From an uncultured Bacilli bacterium (lineage in GTDB: Bacteria; Bacillota_I; Bacilli_A; RF39; UBA660): a stretch of DNA of 64,000 bases. The DNA is taken from positions 62,001 through 126,000 of the forward strand of contig CAKOQQ010000003.1 in NCBI GenBank assembly GCA_934101425.1, written 5' to 3'. The notes under the pieces were generated by a model that was given only the letters and a program-made list of their open reading frames with translations, made no database searches and was not told the origin of the DNA. Numbering within the stretch: the stretch's first letter is position 1; each line of letters begins with the position of its first letter. Position numbers and translations under genes: made by a program. Positions 42,059-52,240 of the stretch are shown one piece after another.

Positions 42059-42086
42059 AAAAAAAATAGATTTAAAATCTATTTTT
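42059..42086 (-). terminator. terminator of the 1083-residue Cys-rich protein gene
   Basis: AAAATAGATTT / AAATCTATTTT hairpin with T-run on the minus strand, just after the stop codon. Confidence 0.8.
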
Positions 42087-45000
42087 TACCATGCTTCATT
42101 TATATTACAAGAACCAATTCCTTTACCACTTATTCCACATCCTGTAAACTCTTTTGCATATGTAGTTCTTATAAAGTCACTTTTACACTCTCTTCCAACA
42201 CTATTACAATTCATACTATAATCTGACATATCATGATTATCATTATATTTCTTTATATTAGAAATTAATTTTGGAGTTAAAGTGATTTTATATAATGGTC
42301 CCTTTTCAGTATATATCTTTTTAGTGTTTACACCTCTATTATTTGTTATGTATACATCTTTACTATATTCATCCCAGTTTGGTCCTGGCACTCTATTTGG
42401 AAATGGGTTATTTAAATCTATAGTTCTATATATTGCACTAAGTCCAATATATGAGCAATTACTATCGGGTGGACATACTATTTCATTCTTAACTGTATAA
42501 GTACATTCATAAGTATAATTTGTCGTTACAAAATCAGTATTAACATGTCCACTTCTATCCACAACTTGTTTTTGAATACATTCTCTTAACTTTTTATAAT
42601 CATCACTTCTTGTACCTTTAGTATCTCCAGGACAATCAATTAAATCCCAATAAGAATCATATCTGCAACTAAATTGTTTTGCACACGGAGTATTTACAAA
42701 ATCCCTTGGTGAAATACCTCTTCTTTTAATTTCATCTACAAAATCGTGATGTAAGTGTCTACCCATTTGTACACAGGTATGAATCATACTGTTTAAAGTT
42801 ACGTTGTTCCATAATTGTTCATATATACTAACTGATGTTTCTTGACCATATGTAATCCCAACTTTTCCTTGACTACCATCTTTTTCTTTCATGAATTTAT
42901 AGAACCTTTGATTTTCACCAAATAATACTTTACTAAAATCTAAATAAAATGGATAATCACTACTTGTTACTCTAGAATAGTGTATAGGTAAATTACCATA
43001 ACCAATAGTATAATAATTTCTACCTAACCTATCACTTATTCCACTATATGATGTACCATCATCTTTTTTTACATAATTATATACATTAGATGGTAAATTA
43101 TAATCATATTCCTTAGTTGTAAACATTCTTAACCAATCATTAGTTGGATAAGTCACATCAACAGTAGCAGTACAAGCACTTCTATATGTATCACATTTAT
43201 ATGATTTTATAGTTGCTCTACTACCATATGTAATACTTGCATTATCTTTTGAATTATCAAGTAAAGGATATGAATTACCACAATGACGACCACTTGTAGA
43301 ACCATAACAATCACTCATGGCATCATTATTCTTTGTATATGTATAAGCTTCATATATTAATTCACTTGTTGCATTTTTATAACTACTTGTATTCCATGTA
43401 TGTATTGCAGAATTACTATTTCCTTTAAAGTAATTAGTTTGAGCTCTTATTTCAAGCAAATGATCTAAGAATCCTGAATAGCTATAACTTGGCATACTTG
43501 AATTATAACTACCACTCTTTTTTAATAATGCAGCATCATCATAACTAAATTCAATTTCTGGAGCAAAATCTCTATATGTTCTTTGAAAATTATTACATTG
43601 CATAAGTTGATATAAATAATCATTTTTTTCATTAACAAGTGCGTTATAACTACTAACTTTAGAACTTAAATCTGTGTTAGCTGAACAAACTTCAGATGTA
43701 AAGCTATTTCCACAATTACTGCACCAACGATTTGCTTGATAATTTTGTCCTTTATATGTTTTTGCTTGCGGTGTATACCAATACCCATGATTATATGGCG
43801 TATCTGCAGTAACACAGTACCATGATCCACAATATCCACCTTCACAAGTACTATTACAGCTTCCATCTTCATTTCTACTTGCACATGGACTGCCACTACA
43901 ACAATCATCCCAATGTCTTGCTGCCTCTTTGCAGCATTCGAGTCCATGAACATTAGCATCACAATAATTAGCACAGTCTTTTTCTGGTGATTTTACTGCA
44001 TCTTTAATACTTTCACTTTTTGCAAGTTCTATATTCATAGCATCCCAAGCAGCTGGAATTCGCTTATTTACATTAGCCCAATCCTTTTTAAATTGTTCAT
44101 AGTTTATTCTACCTAAAGTTCCACCTTCACTACCATAGTTTACTCTACATTCACTTCTACCAGTCATATTAACAGGAAGTAAAGTATTATATGCACCAGT
44201 ATTACCTACAGAAAAGTGATTTCCAGCTCTTACTGTTAAACTACTATCAGGAAAGTAATAATATACTTCTTCTCTACAGAATATAGAGCAATATCTATTC
44301 GTAAAATCCATGTAAAAATGATCTTGTATTGTTTTATTAGATGAATTTCTAGAAGCAAATATACAGCTCCAATCATCTATATCTTTTACATATCCTTCTG
44401 TACCATTTTTACAATTATTTATTATTTTTTCGATTAAATCAAATTTACAAACAACTTCTTCAACAGGCTCCTCTGGTACTGGAATGTCTTTAAAAAAATC
44501 ACTTAATTTTGCTACACCTACTGATATACCGTAAGAATCTTGATTATGCATATATCCAGTAATACTCGATGGTCTACTAATTCCTTTAAACCCTGCTATA
44601 TTTTTAGTTTGATATGCTGTACCAGCTACATAACAGCTTCTACTTACTAATGAACTAATATGTACAAGTTTATAAGTTTTATGTAAATATGCAATTTCAC
44701 TACCAGTAACAAAATAATTTAAACCTGTAGCTCTTACATAAACACTAGTCATTGGTTCATAAACAATAAATATATCTTTTGTCCCTTTTCCAGAACTTAA
44801 ATTTTTAAGTACTTCACTTGCTTCAGCCTCAGCTCCCATTTCACTAAAAAATGGTCTTACACAATCCCAAAGTTGTTCGGCAGTTGCATCATCCTTACCA
44901 TAGCAACTACCAAGTACATGTTTTTTTACACTGTCTGGTAACTTTGAAGCACTCTTATACATATTTATAAGCCAAGATGAAGATGAGGCTTCATTACCCT

Positions 45001-45337
45001 TTTTACTAGTAAAAGATACACTACCATTATCTAATACATTATATCTGGTTGGTTGCCCACTGCCTTTATGTTCACTGCCTTTTCTGCTTCCAATAAAATC
45101 AACTGTTTTTCCTATTTTTTGAGTTGGTCTATTTGCCGGTTTATTTTTATCAAATATATATACTGATACTCTAAGACCATAATAACTTGATCCATTCCAA
45201 CAAGAGTCCTCTCCAGAACAGCCTTTACCAGCTTCTTTATTTTCCCCTTTTGTACCATCATCATAACCAGCATACACACCGCTTATCATAAACATAAATA
45301 TAAATAATAGTACTATAAATCTTACATAACATTTCAT
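42086..45337 (-). CDS. giant secreted cysteine-rich protein, paralogue 2
   Basis: A 1083-residue protein with a signal peptide (MKCYVRFIVLLFIFMF, cleavage near VYA) and about 43 cysteines, which is extreme for this group. No C-terminal anchor, LPxTG or membrane helix is present, so it should be released or held by binding. Clear blocks: DSCWNGSSYYGLRV, an N-terminal domain with FFSEMGAEAEA, NRYCSIFCREEVYYYFP, a dense Cys segment HGLECCKEAARHWDDCC, WYTPQAKTYKGQ, MFTTKEYDYNLP, and the C-terminal GCGISGKGIGSC. It is paralogous along its length to the 1112-residue protein on the other side of GAPDH. No family is recognised; disulfide-stabilised adhesin, effector or enzyme are open options. Confidence 0.75.
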   Translation of the reverse strand: MKCYVRFIVLLFIFMFMISGVYAGYDDGTKGENKEAGKGCSGEDSCWNGSSYYGLRVSVYIFDKNKPANRPTQKIGKTVDFIGSRKGSEHKGSGQPTRYNVLDNGSVSFTSKKGNEASSSSWLINMYKSASKLPDSVKKHVLGSCYGKDDATAEQLWDCVRPFFSEMGAEAEASEVLKNLSSGKGTKDIFIVYEPMTSVYVRATGLNYFVTGSEIAYLHKTYKLVHISSLVSRSCYVAGTAYQTKNIAGFKGISRPSSITGYMHNQDSYGISVGVAKLSDFFKDIPVPEEPVEEVVCKFDLIEKIINNCKNGTEGYVKDIDDWSCIFASRNSSNKTIQDHFYMDFTNRYCSIFCREEVYYYFPDSSLTVRAGNHFSVGNTGAYNTLLPVNMTGRSECRVNYGSEGGTLGRINYEQFKKDWANVNKRIPAAWDAMNIELAKSESIKDAVKSPEKDCANYCDANVHGLECCKEAARHWDDCCSGSPCASRNEDGSCNSTCEGGYCGSWYCVTADTPYNHGYWYTPQAKTYKGQNYQANRWCSNCGNSFTSEVCSANTDLSSKVSSYNALVNEKNDYLYQLMQCNNFQRTYRDFAPEIEFSYDDAALLKKSGSYNSSMPSYSYSGFLDHLLEIRAQTNYFKGNSNSAIHTWNTSSYKNATSELIYEAYTYTKNNDAMSDCYGSTSGRHCGNSYPLLDNSKDNASITYGSRATIKSYKCDTYRSACTATVDVTYPTNDWLRMFTTKEYDYNLPSNVYNYVKKDDGTSYSGISDRLGRNYYTIGYGNLPIHYSRVTSSDYPFYLDFSKVLFGENQRFYKFMKEKDGSQGKVGITYGQETSVSIYEQLWNNVTLNSMIHTCVQMGRHLHHDFVDEIKRRGISPRDFVNTPCAKQFSCRYDSYWDLIDCPGDTKGTRSDDYKKLRECIQKQVVDRSGHVNTDFVTTNYTYECTYTVKNEIVCPPDSNCSYIGLSAIYRTIDLNNPFPNRVPGPNWDEYSKDVYITNNRGVNTKKIYTEKGPLYKITLTPKLISNIKKYNDNHDMSDYSMNCNSVGRECKSDFIRTTYAKEFTGCGISGKGIGSCNINEAW

Positions 45338-45385
45338 ATATACACCCTACTATTTATATTTTATCATATTTTAATAATAAATAAA

Positions 45386-45414
45386 ATAAAAAAATAAACC
45401 CGAAGGTTTATTTT
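45386..45414 (-). terminator. terminator after GAPDH
   Basis: AAATAAACC-TTCG-GGTTTATTT with T-run on the minus strand; the UUCG tetraloop makes it strong. It overlaps the gapA stop. Confidence 0.9.
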
Positions 45415-46415
45415 AATGTTTCTAAGTACTTAGCAGTTCTAACCATTTGAGCACTATAGCCCATTTCATTATCATACCAAGCAACTACTTTAACAAGTTG
45501 TTTACCATCAACTTCTAATACTGAAGTTAATAAGCCATCCACTAAAGCTCCTATTTCTCTACCAATAATATCACTTGAAACAACAGGGTCCATTGTGAAT
45601 ACTAATGTTTCATTTTGATTATTTTTAAGAACTTCATTTATTTCTTCAGCTGTAACATTTTTCTTTAATTCTAATGTTAAATCAACAACTGAACCAGTAG
45701 GAGTAGGAACTCTAAGAGCACTACCATCTAATCTACCAGCTAATTCTGGGATAACAAGTCCTAATGCACTTGCAGCACCAGTAGATGATGGAATAATATT
45801 CATAGCTCCAGCTCTACCTCTTCTAGCTTTAATACCTTTTTTATGAGCTACATCAAGAATAACTTGATCATTAGTATAAGCATGTACTGTAGTCATATAT
45901 CCTTTTTCAATACCAAAGTTATCATTTATAACTTTAGCTACAGGAGCTAAACAGTTAGTAGTACAAGAAGCTGCACTAATTATTTGTTCACTACCATCTA
46001 ATATATTATGGTTTACATTGTATACAACAGTTTTAACATCACCTTTTGCAGGAGCAGAAATAATAACTTTCTTAGCTCCAGCATTTATATGTGCCATGGC
46101 ATCTTCTTTTTTAACAAATTTGCCAGTACATTCAAATACTTCATCAATTCCAAGTTCACCCCAAGGTAAATTACTTGGATCCATTTCTTTAAAAATTCTA
46201 ACTTTTCTTCCTGCAATAATTAAATTATTTTCATCAAAACTAATTTCATCAATTCTATAGTTACGATGATTACTATCGTATTTTAATAAATACGCAAGTT
46301 GTTCAGCATCTGTTAAATCATTGATTGCTACAACTTCAAACTCTGGATCTTCTTCCATAAGTCTAAAAACTAATCTTCCGATTCTTCCGAATCCATTAAT
46401 TGCTACTTTTATCAT
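45408..46415 (-). CDS. gapA: glyceraldehyde-3-phosphate dehydrogenase
   Basis: NAD-dependent glycolytic enzyme. NAD-binding GFGRIGRLVFR at the N-terminus, the catalytic Cys in SAASCTTNCLAPV near residue 151, the phosphate/substrate region RGRAGAMNIIPSSTGAA and the C-terminal WYDNEMGYSAQMV are intact. Length 335 is normal. It lies 19 bp downstream of the giant Cys-rich protein 1 gene with no terminator between, and is followed by a strong one, so it is at least partly co-transcribed with that gene. GAPDH is often a moonlighting surface protein, but this does not prove such a role here. Confidence 0.97.
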   Translation of the reverse strand: MIKVAINGFGRIGRLVFRLMEEDPEFEVVAINDLTDAEQLAYLLKYDSNHRNYRIDEISFDENNLIIAGRKVRIFKEMDPSNLPWGELGIDEVFECTGKFVKKEDAMAHINAGAKKVIISAPAKGDVKTVVYNVNHNILDGSEQIISAASCTTNCLAPVAKVINDNFGIEKGYMTTVHAYTNDQVILDVAHKKGIKARRGRAGAMNIIPSSTGAASALGLVIPELAGRLDGSALRVPTPTGSVVDLTLELKKNVTAEEINEVLKNNQNETLVFTMDPVVSSDIIGREIGALVDGLLTSVLEVDGKQLVKVVAWYDNEMGYSAQMVRTAKYLETLK

Positions 46416-46434
46416 ATTTTTCCTCTTTTCTATT

Positions 46435-49400
46435 TTACCAAGCTTCTCCAGCTACACAAGAACCAGTACCCTTACCACTTATTCCACATCCAGAGAATGC
46501 ATATGAATATGTGCTTCTTATAAAATTACTCTTACATTCCTTACCAGCACTATTACAATTCATATTATAGTCTGACATATCATGAGTAGTATTATAATTC
46601 TTTATGCTAGATATTAATTTTGGAGTTAAGGTAATTTTATATAAAGGTCCTTTTTTAGAGTAAATCTTTGAAGTATTTGCATTTCTATTGTTAGTTATAT
46701 ACTTATTTACTGCTACACTAGTCCAGTTTGGTCCTGGTGTTCTATTTGGAAATGGATTATTTAAATTTATAGTTCTATATATTGCACTAAGTCCAATATA
46801 TGAGCATCCACTATCAGGTGGACATACTATTTCATTTTTAATAGTATATGTACATTTATAAGTATAATCAGTATCAGCAAATGCAGGACTACCTACTCTA
46901 TCAACAACTTGTTCTTTAATACAAGCTCTTAATTGTTGATAATTTCTACTATAATCCCAGTGACTTAAAATGTCTCCAGAACAAGATACCTTACTACTAC
47001 CTACTAATCTACAACTATATTGTTTTGCACATGGTGTTGATAAGAAATCACTTGTAGAAATGCCATAGTTATTAATTGCACGTACAAAGCTGTGACTTAA
47101 GTGTGTACCACCTTCATAACAGTCATTTATAAGATTATTTAAGTATGAATTATTCCATAGTTTTTCATATATAGTTACTATAGACTCTTGTCCATATGTT
47201 ATACCTGTGTTATAACCAAGTTTCATAAACTTATAGAATTTTTGATTAACACCAAATACTTCTAAACTGAAGTCTAAGTAAAAATGATAATCACTTCTTG
47301 TTTTTCTTGAATAATGAGTTGGTAAATTACTATAACCAACTACATAGTAGTTACCACCAGTTGGTGCATAACTTAATGATTGACCATTATCTTTTCTTAC
47401 ATAATTGTAAACACCATTATGTAAACTATAATTATATTCTTTAGTTGTAAACATTCTTAACCAATCATTAGCTGGATAAGTTACATCAACACTACTATAA
47501 TTACAATTACTTCTAAATGTATCACATCTATAACCTTTTATAGTAGCTCTACTACCATATGTTTTACCAGCACTGTTTGCTGAATAATCCATAGTTGGAT
47601 ATACATATGTTGAATATTTATTTCTAGAAGCATAATAGCTTGATAAACTTTTACTACCTATTAGGCTAGGTACATCTTTATCAAGTAATATATCAACAGT
47701 TGAATTTTCATAACTACTAGTATCCCAAGTATGAATACCTATATTTGAATTACCTCTAAAATAATTAGTCTGAGCTTTAATTGTTAATTTTTTTAATAGT
47801 GTATCAGAGTAACTATAATTATAATTTAATTTTTCATATTCACCCTCATCATACTTAAACTGTAATTCCGGTTTAAAATCTTTATAAGTTCTTTGGAAAT
47901 TATTACATTGTAATAATTGAGTTAAATAATTATTTCTTGTTTGTAAAAGATTATTATAATAGCTTACAGCGCTAGATAAATTAGTTGATGAAGTACATGT
48001 CGTACGATTATAACGATTACCACAATCAGTACACCAACCATTTGCTTGATAATAACTGCCATTATAATACTCATACGACGGAGTATACCAATATCCATGA
48101 TCATATGGAGTATCATATACTACACAGTACCATGGTCCCCATCCACCACGACAGGTATCTATACAATTATTTTTTGAATCTTTTCTTCCACAAGGACTTC
48201 CATATTTACAATCATCCCAATCACGATCTGCAGATGAACAACATTCGAGACCATGAACATTATCATCACAATAATAAGCACAATTTCTATAAGATGATCT
48301 TGTAGCATTCTTTATGCTATCACTTTTTGCAAGTTCTATGTTTAAACTATTCCAAGCAGATGGAAGTTGTTGATTTATATTTGCCCAATCTGTTTTAAAT
48401 TTTTCATAATTTATTTTACCTGTAGTTCCACCAGCAGTACCATAATTCACTCTACATTCACTTCTACCAGTCATATTAACAGGAAGTAAAGTATTAGGAG
48501 CACCAGTATTACCTAAAGAAAAATGGTTTCCTGCTCTTACAGTTAAACTACTACCAGGAAAGTAATAATATACTTCTTCTCTACAGAATATAGAACAATA
48601 TCTATTTTCTACATTAGTATAAAAATAATTTTTTATTGTATTATTACTAGATTTTCTAGATTCAAATATACAATCCCAATCATCTATATCTTTTACATAT
48701 CCTTCTGTACCATTTTTACAATCATTTACTATTTTTTTGACTAAATCAAAAGTACAAATTTGTGAATTATTTCCACATTCTTGGTCATATACACTTTTAG
48801 TAACTTTATTACCATTTTTTCCGTAATATTCATTACCAACAACTTCACATTTATGTTGAGTAGGATTTATATTAGCTATTTCACTTAATCTAGCTACACC
48901 AACAGATACTCCATAATATTTTGAAGAACTATTGTGATCTGCTTTTGGAAGTGTATTAGAAGCTAAATTAAATGGATTAAATCCAGCAATTCTCTTACTA
49001 GGTTGATAAGCAGTAGCAGAAACATGGTTTTGACTTGGTTTACCAGAAACTAATGTAGTAACCCAACCTACACTATAATTAGGACTACCTACCATCCATG
49101 ATAATTCAGTACCAGTTATAAAGTATTCACCTTTGCCTGTAACTCTTACATAACAAATTGGTTCGTAAACAATAAATATATCTTTACCAGTATCTTTACT
49201 ATTTAGTAATCCTTCAATAAATGAATTTAATTCTGCTTCGGCACCCATTTCACTAAAGAATGGCCTCATACATTCTTGAATAGCTTTTAAATATTTTTCA
49301 TTGTCATTTCCATAATCAGCTTTTGTTTTTTTATAACAAGCTCCCATAACTTTTTTTTCAATGTCAGTAGGAAAATTACCAGCATTTTTATACATGTTTC

Positions 49401-49773
49401 TCAACCATGATGAGGCTTGTATTTGATTTCCATGACTATTAGAAAAACTAGGATTAGAGCCATCTAATATATTGTATCTAGTTAATTGTCCACTAGAAGT
49501 ATAATAAGAACTAGATACTTGACCAACATAATCAATTGTTTTACCAATTTTGTTTGTTGGCTTATTTTCAGCTTTGTTCTTATCAAAAGAATATAAATGA
49601 ACTCTAGCTCCATAATATGTTGAAATCCAGCAGGAATCAGTTCCAGCACAACCTTTGCCGGCATTATTAGATCCTCCTCCACTTTCAGTTCCGTCGCTAT
49701 AGTCAGCTTTTACTATTGTAATAGAAAGCATAAAACAAAATATTATTAACAATAACTTTTTACCATGTTTCAT
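46435..49773 (-). CDS. giant secreted cysteine-rich protein, paralogue 1
   Basis: A 1112-residue protein with a signal peptide (KLLLIIFCFMLSITIVKA) and dozens of cysteines spread over the whole length. No wall anchor or membrane helix follows. Blocks shared with the 1083-residue paralogue: GKGCAGTDSCWISTYYG, RPFFSEMGAEAE, FIVYEPICYVRVTGKG, NRYCSIFCREEVYYYF, MTGRSECRVNYG, HGLECC, HGYWYTPSYEYYNG, CNNFQRTYKDFKPE, DVTYPANDWLRMFTTKEY, CPPDSGCSYIGLSAIYRT, and the C-terminal SGCGISGKGTGSC. The longer N-terminal part adds one Cys-containing loop. Function unknown. The gene is followed by gapA after 19 bp. Confidence 0.75.
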   Translation of the reverse strand: MKHGKKLLLIIFCFMLSITIVKADYSDGTESGGGSNNAGKGCAGTDSCWISTYYGARVHLYSFDKNKAENKPTNKIGKTIDYVGQVSSSYYTSSGQLTRYNILDGSNPSFSNSHGNQIQASSWLRNMYKNAGNFPTDIEKKVMGACYKKTKADYGNDNEKYLKAIQECMRPFFSEMGAEAELNSFIEGLLNSKDTGKDIFIVYEPICYVRVTGKGEYFITGTELSWMVGSPNYSVGWVTTLVSGKPSQNHVSATAYQPSKRIAGFNPFNLASNTLPKADHNSSSKYYGVSVGVARLSEIANINPTQHKCEVVGNEYYGKNGNKVTKSVYDQECGNNSQICTFDLVKKIVNDCKNGTEGYVKDIDDWDCIFESRKSSNNTIKNYFYTNVENRYCSIFCREEVYYYFPGSSLTVRAGNHFSLGNTGAPNTLLPVNMTGRSECRVNYGTAGGTTGKINYEKFKTDWANINQQLPSAWNSLNIELAKSDSIKNATRSSYRNCAYYCDDNVHGLECCSSADRDWDDCKYGSPCGRKDSKNNCIDTCRGGWGPWYCVVYDTPYDHGYWYTPSYEYYNGSYYQANGWCTDCGNRYNRTTCTSSTNLSSAVSYYNNLLQTRNNYLTQLLQCNNFQRTYKDFKPELQFKYDEGEYEKLNYNYSYSDTLLKKLTIKAQTNYFRGNSNIGIHTWDTSSYENSTVDILLDKDVPSLIGSKSLSSYYASRNKYSTYVYPTMDYSANSAGKTYGSRATIKGYRCDTFRSNCNYSSVDVTYPANDWLRMFTTKEYNYSLHNGVYNYVRKDNGQSLSYAPTGGNYYVVGYSNLPTHYSRKTRSDYHFYLDFSLEVFGVNQKFYKFMKLGYNTGITYGQESIVTIYEKLWNNSYLNNLINDCYEGGTHLSHSFVRAINNYGISTSDFLSTPCAKQYSCRLVGSSKVSCSGDILSHWDYSRNYQQLRACIKEQVVDRVGSPAFADTDYTYKCTYTIKNEIVCPPDSGCSYIGLSAIYRTINLNNPFPNRTPGPNWTSVAVNKYITNNRNANTSKIYSKKGPLYKITLTPKLISSIKNYNTTHDMSDYNMNCNSAGKECKSNFIRSTYSYAFSGCGISGKGTGSCVAGEAW

Positions 49774-49801
49774 AAGCTCACTCCTATATTAATACACTAT
49801 A

Positions 49802-49810
49802 ATTATAACA
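49802..49810 (-). promoter_or_regulatory. extended -10 promoter of giant Cys-rich protein 1 / gapA
   Basis: TGTTATAAT (TGn plus perfect -10) about 29 bp before the start codon; the -35 is weak. It would drive the Cys-rich gene and the gapA gene behind it. Confidence 0.5.
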
Positions 49811-49851
49811 TAATAAATTTGCAAATAAAAGATATAAAATATTAGGTTTAC

Positions 49852-49880
49852 AAAAAAAAGAAAACAAAGTTTTCTTTTTT
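49852..49880 (-). terminator. terminator of the nucleoside kinase gene
   Basis: AAAAGAAAAC-TTT-GTTTTCTTTT with T-run on the minus strand, overlapping the stop codon. Confidence 0.8.
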
Positions 49881-51537
49881 AAAAACAACTTCCACCAATA
49901 AATTCTCTTAATACAGAGTCTCTTGGAACTTCTTCACTAGGAATAGGTAAGAAATTCCTTAAAAAATTGATAAGTCTAAGTGCTTCTGGATATGTTGGAT
50001 CATCTTCTGGAACAGAAAATAATAGTGGTTCAGCATATGTTTTTAAAACACCTAATTCATAAACTAACGCTGTATTTATAACAATATCACATTCATCTTG
50101 ATATGGATAAATATAATGTTCTTCCCCTTCTCTTATTTTTGCCCACATTTTTAATGTATCAGCAGCCATATAACCACGAGTTCTATTATCTCTTATAATT
50201 CTTCTAAGTCTTCTTGTATCACTAGTATGAATTCTATTATGGTTATCAATATTTAATTGAGTAAGTGGTGAAACATATATTTTAATTTTATTTTTCTTAT
50301 CTATAGACATAGTCAAAATATCATTTATCGCATGTAAACCTTCAATTATAACTATATCATTTTCTTTTAATTGTAAATAATTTTTCTTATATTCTTTTTT
50401 ACCTGTAATAAAATTAAATTCTGGAAGTAAGACTCTTTCTCCATCTAAAAGTTTAGACATATGTCTATTAAATAAATCCATATCTAAAGCTTCTAAACAT
50501 TCAAAATCATAATTACCATTTTCATCCTTTGGTGTATCTTTTCTTTCTAAGAAATAATCATCTGTAGAAATAGCATGAGTATTAAATCCTCTAGCTTGCA
50601 AGTAAATACTTAACTTTTTAGCAGTTGTAGTTTTACCGCTTGAAGAAGGTCCAGATAGTAAAATGAATTTTACTTCTCCTTTTCTTTCATATATTATATC
50701 TGCAATCTTAGCAAGTTGACTTTCATAATGTGTTTCAGCAAGTTGAATAACTTCATTATATTTTCCCATAGATACAATTTTATTTAAATCAGATGCATTA
50801 GAAATATGTATATTTCTACCCCATAATGTATATTTTAAGAATTCTTCAAAAACAACTTCATGATGTTTATAATCTAATGTACATTCTGGATTATAAATAT
50901 TAGGGTAAGATAAAACAAATCCATTATCTTTTATATAAGTTAACTTAAATTCATCAACTACTTTAGTAGATGGCGCCATTTCACCAAAGAAATAATCATA
51001 TTCTTCATCTAATCTATATAGATTTATAAAACTATTACTTATATATTTTAATACATTTACTTTATCCATTTGATTTTTCTTTTTAAAATATTTAATAGCA
51101 TCTAATCTAAGTACACTAAGTTTAGTATATATTAAATCTTGTTTTACAATTTCTTTCATTTTAGCTTCTATTTTAGATAGAACAGCTTTTGTTAAATTTT
51201 CTCCAACTAATTCACAATATATACCTCTATCAATAGAATGTTCAATTTGTACATCAGCATCTTTACCAAATAATTGTTTAATAGCTACAATTAAAAGTAA
51301 TTGTACACTATTAGAATATACAGTATTACCAACAATACTGCTTCTATCATAAAAATCTATATCACATTTTTTATCTAATTGTGATTTTAAACTCTTTAAA
51401 TGATTATCTACTTTAGCAACTAAAATAGGATATCCAAAATATTTTTGAAAACTATGAGATATTTCTTCATATGTAGTACCTTCTGGAAATTCAAGAGTTT
51501 CTAAATCTCTAAAGTTTACTTTTATCGTGCCTTGCAT
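49879..51537 (-). CDS. nucleoside (uridine) kinase with ThrRS-like N-terminal TGS/SAD domains
   Basis: A 552-residue fusion. Residues 1-60 are a TGS domain (FRDLETLEFPEGTTYEEI), residues 60-230 resemble the threonyl-tRNA synthetase editing-domain neighbour (HSIDRGIYCEL; YKHHEVVFEEF), and the C-terminal part is a uridine-kinase-type P-loop domain with SGPSSSGKTTTAKKLS near residue 294 and STDDYFLER following. Such fusions are common in Firmicutes and are annotated as nucleoside kinases; substrate is probably uridine or cytidine. It is divergent from clpP, with about 110 bp between. Confidence 0.85.
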   Translation of the reverse strand: MQGTIKVNFRDLETLEFPEGTTYEEISHSFQKYFGYPILVAKVDNHLKSLKSQLDKKCDIDFYDRSSIVGNTVYSNSVQLLLIVAIKQLFGKDADVQIEHSIDRGIYCELVGENLTKAVLSKIEAKMKEIVKQDLIYTKLSVLRLDAIKYFKKKNQMDKVNVLKYISNSFINLYRLDEEYDYFFGEMAPSTKVVDEFKLTYIKDNGFVLSYPNIYNPECTLDYKHHEVVFEEFLKYTLWGRNIHISNASDLNKIVSMGKYNEVIQLAETHYESQLAKIADIIYERKGEVKFILLSGPSSSGKTTTAKKLSIYLQARGFNTHAISTDDYFLERKDTPKDENGNYDFECLEALDMDLFNRHMSKLLDGERVLLPEFNFITGKKEYKKNYLQLKENDIVIIEGLHAINDILTMSIDKKNKIKIYVSPLTQLNIDNHNRIHTSDTRRLRRIIRDNRTRGYMAADTLKMWAKIREGEEHYIYPYQDECDIVINTALVYELGVLKTYAEPLLFSVPEDDPTYPEALRLINFLRNFLPIPSEEVPRDSVLREFIGGSCF

Positions 51538-51647
51538 TTTACCAACCTCTATTCTATATATTCATTTTAGCAAAAAAATATTATTTTGTCACTTTTTTTA
51601 ATGAATAATATTTTCAATTTACAACTATTATAATAGTAGGTGATGAA

Positions 51648-52214
51648 ATGGTAATTCCAACAATTATAGAGAGAAGTAATAATAGTGAACATATTTATGA
51701 TATTTATTCAAAATTATTAAAAGAAAGAATTATTATATTATCTGGTGAAATAGATGATAATTTATCCAATATTATAGTAAGCGAATTACTATATTTAGAT
51801 TCTATAAATCATGATGATATATCTATATATATAAATTCTCCAGGAGGATCTATTACTTCCGGAATGGCTATATATGATACTATGAATTTTATTAAAAGTG
51901 ATGTATCAACAATATGCATAGGTATATCAGCTTCTATGGCGGCTTTTTTACTTTCATCAGGAAAAAAAGGAAAAAGATTTATTTTGCCTAATGCCGAAGT
52001 TATGATTCATCAACCACTAGGTGGAGTAAAAGGTCAAGCAACAGAAATACAAATAGCAGCAGAAAGAATAATAAAATTAAAAGATAAACTAAATAAAATT
52101 CTTGCAAATAATACTGGTATGGATATAAATACCATTAAAAAAGATACCGAAAGAGATTACTATTTAAATGCTAATGAAGCACTAAAATATGGTCTAGTAG
52201 ATAAAATAATATAA
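51648..52214 (+). CDS. clpP: ATP-dependent Clp protease proteolytic subunit
   Basis: Serine protease that degrades unfolded or tagged proteins fed by a Clp ATPase. The triad is intact: Ser96 in GISASMAAF, His121 in MIHQP and Asp170 in TERDYYLNA; the oxyanion motif SPGGSI is present. Length 188 is normal, with a short N-terminal pore loop (IIERSNNSE). It is one of only two plus-strand genes in the window. The RBS is AGGTGATGAA. The upstream 110 bp has a TATAAT at 51629-51634 but no CIRCE or CtsR box that I can see. Confidence 0.96.
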   Translation: MVIPTIIERSNNSEHIYDIYSKLLKERIIILSGEIDDNLSNIIVSELLYLDSINHDDISIYINSPGGSITSGMAIYDTMNFIKSDVSTICIGISASMAAFLLSSGKKGKRFILPNAEVMIHQPLGGVKGQATEIQIAAERIIKLKDKLNKILANNTGMDINTIKKDTERDYYLNANEALKYGLVDKII

Positions 52215-52240
52215 AAAAACTGGTTACCCAGTTTTTTTTA
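52213..52240. terminator. bidirectional terminator between clpP and the SASP-like gene
   Basis: AACTGGTTACCCAGTT with an A-run on one side and a T-run on the other ends clpP on the plus strand. On the minus strand it overlaps the last codons of the SASP-like gene and can end that one too. Confidence 0.85.

Noticed and set aside
42086..49773. Sortase-anchored wall proteins
   Set aside because: Neither giant Cys-rich protein has an LPxTG-like motif, C-terminal helix or basic tail; both end in a Gly/Cys-rich segment.
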